Positions 53,641 to 64,000 of a DNA stretch of 64,000 nt are shown here, piece by piece. Where the stretch lies: NCBI GenBank assembly GCA_911728435.2, contig OU452210.1, positions 310,001 to 374,000 on the forward strand, given 5' to 3'. The position numbers and the translations under genes were made by a program. How positions within the stretch are numbered: position 1 is the stretch's first letter; each line of letters starts with the position of its first letter. This DNA comes from Apoderus coryli. Its lineage: Eukaryota > Arthropoda > Insecta > Coleoptera > Attelabidae. The notes beneath the pieces were generated by a model. It ran no database searches. It was given only the letters and a program-made list of their open reading frames with translations, and was not told the origin of the DNA.

Positions 53641-54339
53641 TATATATATGAGAAAAAAAAACTATGGAAATCTTTACCCCTCTTTTGAAATTCCTTATAT
53701 AGAAGTTTCCCTCATCCCAAAATGGTTTTTAAAATGACTAAATTCCTATTCCTTTTGGTGGAAGTTAGGTCGCCCTGCTACGGTACGGAAGTCACAGCTT
53801 ATTACCTATCGATATATATATATATATACATCTTGAGACTTTACTGCGTCTTTACATATTCCAACCTTATGGCGTCCCCTGGAAGGGCTATAGTTAGAGC
53901 AAATGTGATTCAAGTATATTAATCAGCGAATTTTTTTATCGGGGGAAACGGATTTTCGTATTGATTGGAGCAACTTTTAATATACAAATTTTTAGGTCGT
54001 GCTATCATTACTAGCTCCTTTCATCTTGCTATCATTATCAACTCCAAAATATATATTTTCCTCGTTTTTACGGATATTGCAGCGTCCCACAGTGTTGCCG
54101 CATCGTTATTTTCTCTCTTTTTCGAGGGATTTTAAATTAGTAGACCTATAAATTAACACGATTGTATATAATACTGCGTCCCTCAAGAAAATATATTATA
54201 TATAATGAAAACCTACATAACACGCATACAATATTGCATCCGTTCAAGTTTCGACATGTCAATGAACAACGTTTTTTCTAAGTTATTTTTTGCTGATATG
54301 TTACGAAGCCCCAAAAATATATATTTGAATTGAGGTTAT
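53641..54339. other. AT-rich flank with CTGCGTCC-type motifs
   Basis: No gene. Short words such as ACTGCGTC, GCAGCGTCCC and ACTGCGTCCC recur and foreshadow the CTGCATCCGTTC motif of the satellite that follows. Confidence 0.4.
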
Positions 54340-57300
54340 GTTTAGTCTAGGTTAGCCTCATTCAATTATTTACTTACATACTTTGCTGCATCAATTTCTT
54401 AAATATATTATATATTATAACCAACATAACATATTCTAAATATAATACTACATCCGTTCTAAAAATAGAATAGTTTTTATAAGGGTTTTTTTTTATTAAA
54501 CTGCAACAATCCCTACTATACTATTAAATTTGAAATTAGTTGTATTTAGCATGTTCCAGCCACATACACTCTTGCGTCCAAATAAAAATTGATAGATTAG
54601 GTTTAGCATGGGTTAAAGTTATTTAATTATTGGCATACTTTGCTGCGTCTTTTTCTTAGATATATTGTATACTATAACCAAAATATCATATTCTAGATAT
54701 AAAACTGCATCCGTTCTAAAAATAGAATAGTTTTTATATCACTTTATTTTTTTGTTACTAAACTGCAGCAATTAAAAATTCTTAGGTTAGGTTTAGCTTG
54801 AGTTAGAGTTATTTAATTATTTGCATACTTTGTTGCATCCACTTGTTAGATATATTGTATACTATAACCAACATAAAATATTCTACATATGATGCTGCAT
54901 TCGTTCTAAAAATAGAATAGTTTTTTCAAAAAGTTTTTTCTTATTAAACTGCAACAATCCCTACCATACTTTTCAATTTGCGATTACTCGGTATTTAACA
55001 TGTTCCGACTGCATACACTCTTGCGTCCGATTAAAAATTCTTAGGTTGGGTTAGAGTTATTTAATTATTTGCATATTTTGTTGCATCCGTTTGTTATATA
55101 TAGTGCATACTATAACCAACATAACATATTCTACATACAATACTGCATCCGTTCTAAAAATAGATTAGTTTTTTATCAAGTTTTTTCTTATTAAACTGCA
55201 ACAATCCCTACTATACTTTTAAATTTGAGTTTAGTGTGCATTTAGCATGTTCCACCTCCATACACTCTTGCGTCCAATTAAAAATTCTTAGGTTATGTTT
55301 AGCTTGGGTTAGAGTTATTTAATTATATGCATACTTTGCTGCATCCATTTGTTATATATACTGTATACTATAACCAACATAACATATTCTACATATAACA
55401 CTGCATCCGTTCTAAAAATAGAATAGTTTTTTCAACAAGTTTTTTCTTATTAAACTGCAGCAATCCCTACCATACTTTTAAATTTTCGATTACTCCGCAT
55501 GTAACATGTTCCGACTGCATACACTCTTGCGTCCGATTAAAAATTCTTAGGTTGGGTTTAGCTTGGGTTAGAGTTATTAAATTATTTGCAAACTTTGTTG
55601 CATCCGTTTGTTATACATATTGCATACTATAACCAACATAACATATTCTACATACAATACTGCATCCGTTCTAAAAATAGATTAGTTTTTTATCAAGATT
55701 TTTCTTATTAAACTGCAACAATCCCTACTATGCTTTTAAATTTGAGTTTAGTGTGCATTTAGCATGTTCCACCTCCATACACTCTTGCGTCCAATTAAAA
55801 ATTCTTAGGTTAGGTTTAGCTTGGGTTAGAGTTATTTAATTATATGCATACTTTGCTTCATCCATTTGTTATATATACTGTATACTATAACCAACATAAC
55901 ATATTCTACATATAATACTGCATCCATTCTAAAAATAGAATAGTTTTTTATCAAGTTTTTTCTTACTAAACTGCAACAATCCCTACCATACTTTTAAATT
56001 TGCGATTAGTCTGCATTTAACATGTTTCACCTGCATACACTCTTGCGTCCAGATAAAAATTCTTAGGTTGGGTTTAGCTTGGGTTAGAGTTATTTAATTA
56101 TTTGCATACTTTGTTGCATCCATTTGTTGGATATATTGTATACTACAACCAACATAAAATATTCTACATATGATGCTGCATTCGTTCTAAAAATAGAATA
56201 GTTTTTTCAAAAAGTTTTTTCTTATTAAACTGCAACAATCCCTACCATACTTTTCAATTTGCGATTACTCGGTATTTAACATGTTCCGACTGCATACACT
56301 CTTGCGTCCGATTAAAAATTCTTAGGTTGGGTTAGAGTTATTTAATTAATTAACATAACATATTCTACATACAATACTGCATCCGTTCTAGAAATAGATT
56401 AGTTTTTTATCAAGTTTTTTCTTATTAAACTGCAACAATCCCTACTATACTTTTAAATTTGAGTTTAGTGTGCATTTAGCATGTTCCACCTCCATACACT
56501 CTTGCGTCCAATTAAAAATTCTTAGGTTATGTTTAGCTTGGGTTAGAGTTATTTAATTATATGCATACTTTGCTGCATCCATTTGTTATATATACTGTAT
56601 ACTATAACCAACATAACATATTCTACATATAACACTGCATCCGTTCTAAAAATAGAATAGTTTTTTCAACAAGTTTTTTCTTATTAAACTGCAGCAATCC
56701 CTACCATACTTTTAAATTTTCGATTACTCCGCATGTAACATGTTCCGACTGCATACACTCTTGCGTCCGATTAAAAATTCTTAGGTTGGGTTTAGCTTGG
56801 GTTAGAGTTATTAAATTATTTGCAAACTTTGTTGCATCCGTTTGTTATACATATTGCATACTATAACCAACATAACATATTCTACATATAATACTGCATC
56901 CATTCTAAAAATAGAATAGTTTTTTATCAAGTTTTTTCTTACTAAACTGCAACAATCCCTACCATACTTTTAAATTTGCGATTAGTCTGCATTTAACATG
57001 TTTCACCTGCATACACTCTTGCGTCCAGATAAAAATTCTTAGGTTGGGTTTAGCTTGGGTTAGAGTTATTTAATTATTTGCATACTTTGTTGCATCCATT
57101 TGTTGGATATATTGTATACTACAACCAACATAAAATATTCTACATATGATGCTGCATTCGTTCTAAAAATAGAATAGTTTTTTCAAAAAGTTTTTTCTTA
57201 TTAAACTGCAACAATCCCTACCATACTTTTCAATTTGCGATTACTCGGTATTTAACATGTTCCGACTGCATACACTCTTGCGTCCGATTAAAAATTCTTA

Positions 57301-58060
57301 GGTTGGGTTAGAGTTATTTAATTAATTAACATAACATATTCTACATACAATACTGCATCCGTTCTAAAAATAGATTAGTTTTTTATCAAGTTTTTTCTTA
57401 TTAAACTGCAACAATCCCTACTATACTTTTAAATTTGAGTTTAGTGTGCATTTAGCATGTTCCACCTCCATACACTCTTGCGTCCAATTAAAAATTCTTA
57501 GGTTATGTTTAGCTTGGGTTAGAGTTATTTAATTATATGCATACTTTGCTGCATCCATTTGTTATATATACTGTATACTATAACCAACATAACATATTCT
57601 ACATATAACACTGCATCCGTTCTAAAAATAGAATAGTTTTTTCAACAAGTTTTTTCTTATTAAACTGCAGCAATCCCTACCATACTTTTAAATTTTCGAT
57701 TACTCCGCATGTAACATGTTCCGACTGCATACACTCTTGCGTCCGATTAAAAATTCTTAGGTTGGGTTTAGCTTGGGTTAGAGTTATTAAATTATTTGCA
57801 AACTTTGTTGCATCCGTTTGTTATACATATTGCATACTATAACCAACATAACATATTCTACCAACCAACCAACATAAAATATTCTACATATGATACTGCA
57901 TCCGTTCTAATAGAATAGTTTTTTTAACAAGTTTTTTCTTATTAAACTGCAACAATCCCTACTATACTTTTAAATTTGAGTTTAGTGTGCATTTAGCATG
58001 TTCCACCTCCATACACTCTTGCGTCCAATTAAAAATGTTTAGGTTAGGTTTAGCTAACCA
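54340..58060. repeat. Satellite array, ~259-bp monomers with a 976-bp higher-order unit
   Basis: The landmark CACTCTTGCGTCC occurs at about 54567, 55016, 55263, 55522, 55780, 56038, 56297, 56497, 56756, 57014, 57273, 57473, 57732 and 58014. The usual spacing is 258-259, with two shortened 200-bp monomers. The series 56038-56756 repeats at 57014-57732 with a constant 976-bp shift (four monomers). Monomers carry AAACTGCAACAATCCCTAC, TTCTTAGGTTGGGTTTAGC, and CTGCATCCGTTCTAAAAATAG. Confidence 0.93.
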
Positions 58061-60600
58061 CGATCTTGGGTGGAGAGTAAACCAAGTCAGTGAAGCAATA
58101 ATGGAAGCTTTTGACTCCAATTGCCCACTCACACTGCAAGCTGTTAAAGCAAGTAAGGACGCTCCTTGGTGAATGACAAACTGTCAAAACTCAGGCTTGA
58201 GGTCCGTAGACTTTTTAATAAAGCCAAACGTGGTGGAAATTGACAGGGTACACTAACGGGTTAACTTCAAATAATAAAAAAAATCAGGATGGTCAAACGA
58301 CTGTCTTTCAAACCTTTTTTGAAAATATCGCTTCCATTTCTACAGGGGCGAAGAAACCCAACGGTGGTACTTAAGAAACCAGATGGGATCAATACGGAAG
58401 GGGGAGAGGAGCGAGCCATCCTACTCCTTGAGACTCGGGTAGTAGATCAAACCCCTCAAATGAATTAGAAGCGGAATCCACCAGAAATCCTCACAAGGAA
58501 GACTGAGACATTGCTAAGAAAATCTTTACGAACACACGACTGGAGTGGGTCATGAACACTTTACAACCATAAAATGCGCCAGGAGTTGATGAGATTTGCC
58601 CTGTTCTCTTACAAAGAGGAATAGAGCAAATCCTGCCACACCTAATCTAACAAAAACCAGTTTGGCTTTGGGATACATACCGGGAAATTGACGCGAAGGG
58701 CAAAAGTCACTTTCATACCAAAAATAGGAAAATTATACTGGACTGACACCAAGTCTTTTCGACCTCGAGATCTCTCACATCGTGTTTTCTAAAAACAAGA
58801 GAAGAAGTATTAGATAACAATATCAGAACGGATACTCTGCAGCACGCTCCCTTGCAGGGCAGGGCAGCCAGCATGCGTATAGAGCATGCAGATTTACAGA
58901 GACTATTCTGTATTAGCTCACAGACATCGTTCGAAGGTCTTTGGATAACAAAGAAGCAGCAATCTGCGCCTTCTTGAACATCTATGGATCTAGTGGAGCC
59001 TGGTAGTACACGTAGTAACCATGACTAGGATGTAAGAGATGCTTACTACAAGAAGAGCTGAGACAAAAGTGGGAGACCAAAACACTACCATCAGAGCAAC
59101 TCACAGTGTCCTGAAGGAGTAGTAACCTCCCCTTTTATATGGAGCCTGGTAGTACACGAACTACTGTATAAACTGACAGATCAAGGCATAGAATGTATAG
59201 AATATGCTGACGATATTGTCATAGTAGCCAGGGGCAAATTGAAAGCACTTTGGGTGGGTAACATAATACAAAAGTGTCTCCGGATAACTGAGTAACGGTG
59301 TACATCTGTGGGGTTGAGCATGAATTCAGCAAAAACCGCAATTATAACATTCACTAGAACGAGGAAACTCTAAATATCAGACGAATTAGCCTGAATTATG
59401 AGGTCATGGAACAGAAGTCGGAAGTAAAATATCTAGGAATCACCCTTGATATTAAACTTCTTTGTAATAAGCATGTTGAAATAGCGGTTAGTATAAAGCA
59501 ACAAATCTGGGAGACTTGGGCTGTTATCCCAAAATACTGCGGTGGATGTACATCATGATTGTGATACCTATCATAACATATGGGGCAATAGTCTGGCACT
59601 TGATAGGGTACAAAGACTAGGAGGCATATGCATTAGAGGGTCTATGATAAACGTGTCCAACTAGGGCACTAGAAATTATTACGAATTTCACACTTTTGCA
59701 CTTGGTGATAGAAAGATTAGTAAATAAATGAATGGACATATCTGATCAAACAAATCACGTCTCTAAACCTCGCTAGTGACGACACTAAGAAAAAATATAA
59801 CTTTCAGAAGAACTTCACTACAACGTTAAGTCACCAGAGGGACTGGGAGAGGAACTTACACACCGGAAAACTTAGAGAAAACACTATCAAATGGTTTACA
59901 GACGGCTCCAAAACCATTATAGGGACAAAAGCAAAGTATTCGGGCCTGGCACCAAATACTCAGAATCAATGGGAATATACTCCAGCGTTTTCCAAGCGGA
60001 AATTCATGCAATCGGTATATGCGTACAAATTAACCTTTACGGTGCGACATTGTGATCCACACAACCGACAACATTATCGCTGAGTTCATATGTCATTAGC
60101 TCAAAAATGGGAATGCTTAACAGGTCTTCTAACTCAGCAAGAATAACAGAGTTTCCCTTGTTTGGATACCGGAAATTCTAGTATCAGGGGAAACAATGCC
60201 GCCAATAAGTTAGCAAAACAGGGTGTGCCAATCCCTTTTGTTAGGTCTGAACCGTTCTGCGACTTATGGAAACACACCTTCAAGGAGAAGTTCAGAATTA
60301 AGAAGGAACAGACAGAGTAATACTCAGGCAACATCTACCTGGATTAATACACTCCAAGAAATTCCTTCACCTAAGAAAGATCGAAGATCTGTTTGGATAT
60401 CAGGCTACGTATTCTTACAGGACATTGTCGCCTTAGGAAACATATGGCAAAGTTAGGCCTTGAAGAGATCGATGACTACAGATTCTGTAGGGAGGCTGAA
60501 GAAACTTTTGATCTCCTAGTACCAGAATACACCGCTTTCAGAAGCCAACACAAGAAATACTTGGGGCATGAAATCGTGCAAGCGTGTTATCCCTAAAAAC
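58061..60600 (+). pseudogene. Old R1/I-like LINE ORF2 with RNase H, heavily decayed
   Basis: Pieces of one ORF2 in scattered frames: NHDLGWRVNQVSEAIMEAF then SKDAPW (linker after the endonuclease, 58061-58170), LRLEVRRLFNKAKRGG (about 58190), EYADDIVIVARGK (RT active site, about 59200), WFTDGSK and VFQAEIHAIGICV (RNase H, about 59890-60030), then RILTGHCRLRKHMAKLGLEE and CREAEETF near the end (60400-60510). RNase H plus the LTGHC tail fit R1/I/Jockey-like LINEs, unlike copies A-D. Many stops and frameshifts show great age. Confidence 0.75.
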
Positions 60601-60879
60601 CGCCAAGTTACTTGAGTTCAAAATAATTGAAAAGAAGTACACAATCAATATACAAATTAATTACGCATAAATTGGATAACAATATCATAACATTCTACAC
60701 TATTACAAAGCAATATAAGACAATACATCAATTAGGTACCTATCAAATAGGTGCCTTACTGAGCCCAAAAAGGTTCTTCTCGGGACAACAAAATTTAAAA
60801 AAGCGTCACCTCACTGTCATTGGCAAGACGAACCGAGCGCGCCAAGAACGAATTGCAACCATAATTTTTTCTGGAACGA

Positions 60880-61300
60880 TATAAAACATGAATTTCAATT
60901 TTGCTTAAAAGATCAGGACAAGTCAACCTTCCATTGATAAGATGGTAGAATTAAATCAAATAATGGCGTTGACTACTCAGCGTGTCAATGCCAAGATGAG
61001 ACTTTAAGTCAGCATATAATTCAAAACGATCATCAAATACCACCAAGTCAATATGCAGTTTGTAGGCAAGGTATCTGAGAAATTTGTGCTGCACACGCTC
61101 AATTTTCACTAGGTGTACAGCATAATGTGGAGACCAAACGCTGAGGCATACTCAAGGCATGGTCTGACCAAACTTGTGTAAAGAAGGTTCAGAGAATTAA
61201 CATGCATAAACCCCCGTGGCCAGCGTTTAATACCAGCAAAATTGACTATTGAAGTTATATGTGGCATACAAAAATCAAACCATTATCAAGCATAACTGCC
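60880..61300 (-). pseudogene. LINE F fragment: RT thumb region
   Basis: Minus strand from about 61290 reads INFAGIKRWPRGF, LNLLYTSLVRPCLEYAS, VWSPHYAVHLVKIERVQHKF then LRYLAYKLHI, with frameshifts. This is the thumb region of a Jockey-like RT (compare LEYCCIVWSP and ERVQKKFFRL in LINE D). Only a few hundred bases remain. Confidence 0.7.
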
Positions 61301-62891
61301 ATATCTAATTTAGTCATTTAAGGGTTGTTTGGTTCAGTGAGTAATCGAAAAGACTAGTCTGTCTTGATCTCAAAAAGGACACGAAAGAATATTTATCACC
61401 GCTTTCCTATTAATTCAATAATTTCAGATGTAATCCAAGGTTTTCGTTTTTTGTTTTATTTTAATTTCTGAAATAGCTCGGTTTATGTTGTCATTTCCGT
61501 TTTCGTGTTAATATTGTTATGTGAAAGAATGCCGTGCCAGTTTATGTTTTTTATATTTGTTTATAAAATATTTTTGTTTAGTTTTTAAAATGAACAGATA
61601 TCTTGATTTTGTAAAACATTTATATTTAATTAATCCTTCCTAATGAATATCAAAATAATTATTTTTTTGTCTGTCTAACACGATTCCCCCAAAAAATATT
61701 AGTAAATAATGTAAATACCTATCATATCAAACTTGTTCGAATGAATTAAATGTTAAAATGCGAGAGGGTGAAAAGAAAATAAGCAAACAGTGTTGCCACA
61801 TCAGGGACGCACTAATGTATACTTTCCCATATATAATTCTTTATGTAATGTAATATCAAATATATTCAAGCTGAGTAGCAATCCGACGAGTCCATCTAAA
61901 TATCATAGTCGTATCTGCTCACAGAGCGAAGATATAAGACCGTGACTTTAGTGCGTCCTATATACGGACGCAGCAATTCTTCGGATGCAATATTAACCGT
62001 AAAAGGGCGTAATACGGACGTAGCATTGATAGCAGGATATATATATATATATATATGCCAAACGTTAAAGTGGCCTCCAAAATATATATACGCTAAGCGC
62101 ACTGGGCTCCAAAACGGAGGCGACTGCGTTTTTTCGGAGGCCACTACGTACCCCCGTGTATATAGTGTTTTTTCAGGTCTACAGGGTATACCCACCCATC
62201 TGGCAAATTTTAGGGTGGAGCCCACTGGGTAGTATACACACATACAGATATACAACCGGGTTTGAAAAAATTCCACCAGGTGGCGCGTTAGACATACACA
62301 GATATACACACTTACTTGTGCGCTAGTTGCACTGGGCTCCACGTGTAAGTACACATATTAGCCTCCTAAATTTGGCAACGTTACTGGTGACTAATGATGC
62401 CAGCTAACATATATCGTAAACCTTCATGTGTATATTTCGTCGGTAGAATTATTTATTTTAGGTATTGTAAAGTATATTTGATTTCTCAACCTGTCATAGC
62501 AACACACGTACTTGTCCGCTAGTTGCACTGGGCTCCACGTACTAGTTGGCCAATAATAAACACATAGTTTTTTCAGTTTTATTTTAAAATTTGCTTGGCG
62601 CAAGAATCTATTTGTTACTTAACAGTAGCTAATTACCAAGGTCGAAAATAGTACTTTGTTCATAAACCAAATTTTATAATATATTTCTCTTTTTATGGGA
62701 GTGACTTCGAATTTATTTTATGTCTTGAAATATAATTTCCCATAATCATAGATAATTCTTAATTGGTACTTTTCTCGGATCCTTTGACTCACAATTTTTT
62801 CCGGGACAACAACTTTATAAACATATTTTAGTCGAACAAATATAGTTTCTTTCGCACATTTTTAATCCATTCATTTCATCCTGTTCTTACA
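61301..62891. other. Non-coding AT-rich DNA with short repeats
   Basis: Contains an (AT)n run (about 62036-62056) and a ~36-bp direct repeat with CGCTAGTTGCACTGGGCTCC ending about 62343 and 62540, plus a partial third copy near 62096. ORFs here (for example 61896-62354) run through these repeats and have no domain. No gene supported. Confidence 0.45.
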
Positions 62892-62893
62892 TA

Positions 62894-63421
62894 CAGGGTG
62901 GTCCAACGAAAAGTTTGCACCTAGCTTTTCTCTTTTTTTTGTAGTCGAATGCGAAAATGCTCGGACACGTCGATTTTGCTTTTGAGGGGGACACATTTTA
63001 AACATATTTTTCGATCTGCGCCTTTAACCCCCTAGCGGGGGTGAGTAACAACCCTAAAATTTTAAATGGAAAGAGGGGTCTAATGACATATCATTTGAAA
63101 GGACACAAAATTGTCTTTCTAATGATACCCTATTTGTCGAATTTTACTAAAACAGTTAATACGAAAACGACTTTAAAGACATTAAGCCGATAATTTTGGT
63201 ATTAATGAGAAATACAAATAAGTTTTAATTATTAAACCCCTCTTTCCATTTAAAATTTTAGGGTTGTTACTCACCCCCGCTAGGGGGTTAAAGGCGCAGA
63301 TCGAAAAATATGTTTAAAATGTGTCCCCCTCAAAAGCAAAATCGACGTGTCCGAGCATTTTCGCATTCGACTACAAAAAAAAGAGAAAAGCTAGGTGCAA
63401 ACTTTTCGTTGGACCACCCTG
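62894..63421. mobile_element. 528-bp foldback MITE with CAGGGTGG ends
   Basis: CAGGGTGGTCCAACGAAAAG at 62894 is mirrored at 63402-63421, with TA on both sides (62892-62893 and 63422-63423). The arms match for about 190 bp (paired positions sum to 126315) around a ~150-bp middle. TA duplication and TIRs suggest a Tc1/mariner-derived, non-autonomous element. It has no ORF of its own. Confidence 0.88.
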
Positions 63422-63423
63422 TA

Positions 63424-64000
63424 TATTGTTCTTGTTTATTTATTTTTCTTTGGGTTTTAGTTCATTACAAGAAATACTTTGTTTTTTAATCAACTTAAAC
63501 TAACTAAATAAATAACTTCAAATTTATCACTCCTATAATACAAAAAATTTGAGTATATTGTTTCGGTTTAAAACTACTACTACTTCTGAAAATAATTTTA
63601 AGGAAAGAGCAATTGCGTTAAAAGGTGTGCAGGATTTAATATATTATGTTACTTTGACATGACTTTGACATGACTTTGACTTAAATTAAGTTATATTAAT
63701 AAAGTCTCTCATAAGCAGCTGAAATGGACTTAGTAAGTCTCGGGTCAATTTTGTAAGATGTACTAATGTTAACCGTAGCTATTTGGCTTTAAAACCAGAA
63801 GCATGAATAAAATAAAAAAATAACAAAAGTAAAAACACCGTAAACACGTAAATGTAACATATGGTAAGAGAGAATACATGAAGTTAGAAAAATGTCTAGA
63901 GTCAACCATTTAAACTTATAATTCGACCGAATGAACTGGCCACTGTGTCCGTTGATCTTCTGTCACGATGTTGGTTGACTCTAGTAAACAAGGATTCCTT
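63424..64000. other. Non-coding AT-rich DNA
   Basis: A short tandem run of TGACATGACTT sits at about 63652-63681. TAGAGTCAACCA near 63897 is mirrored by TGGTTGACTCTA near 63971. Nothing else recognised. Confidence 0.4.

Noticed and set aside
54340..58060. Telomeric repeat because of TTAGG-like words
   Set aside because: TTAGGTTGGG and TTAGGTTAGG occur once per 259-bp monomer, not as tandem TTAGG.
61896..62354. 152-residue minus-strand ORF
   Set aside because: Runs through (AT)n and short direct repeats; no recognisable domain.
1..64000. A host gene or a novel multi-gene system
   Set aside because: Every coding segment I could identify belongs to a transposable element. No operon-like or host-exon structure was seen.

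Overview
This 64-kb window is AT-rich, intron-poor and built almost entirely of transposable elements and tandem repeats. It looks like repeat-dense nuclear DNA of an arthropod, most likely an insect. The reasons are an insect-type errantivirus with a tRNA-Ser-type primer site, several Jockey/CR1-like LINEs, Penelope-like elements with hammerhead ribozymes, a THAP/P-element transposase, and many TIR elements ending in CAGGGTG/CACCCTG (a motif very common in beetle and hemipteran genomes). The order of insect is inference. I found no convincing host protein-coding gene, tRNA, rRNA or CRISPR.

Layout. 1-8832: a minus-strand BEL/Pao retrotransposon cut open by a full-length plus-strand LINE (copy A, 486-7118), whose ORF1 is itself split by a Helentron/HINE-like element with 530-bp tandem repeats and a (CAGA)n tract. 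9474-19503: a decayed LTR retrotransposon (LTR, gag, protease remnant, 45-bp minisatellite, LTR). A Penelope-like element carrying two inverted hammerhead ribozymes sits in its leader. A 3.06-kb part is duplicated in tandem, and the second copy is bounded by 259-bp inverted repeats. 20243-24540: LINE copy B (minus). 24541-28100: MITE-like palindromes, and a Penelope remnant with a degenerate hammerhead. 28127-32900: LINE D (minus). 33042-40104: a P-element (THAP) transposase pseudogene in at least three exons, cut by LINE copy C (33912-37793). 40557-46323: a LINE scrap, a 1.6-kb CAGGGTG foldback element holding the end of a transposase, an A-rich tract and a 130-bp tandem array.

46324-53640 is the best-preserved element: a 7.3-kb errantivirus (endogenous insect retrovirus). 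It has nearly identical 249-bp LTRs, PBS, gag, pol and env, a visible env splice donor and acceptor, a stop codon in env and an unusual substitution in RT. 54340-58060 is a satellite with ~259-bp monomers and a 976-bp higher-order repeat. 58060-60600 is an old R1/I-like LINE with RNase H, followed by another LINE scrap (minus). The window ends with a 528-bp TA-flanked foldback MITE and AT-rich DNA.

The genes do not form a cellular pathway. Each set serves the copying of its own element, and the nesting records a sequence of insertions.
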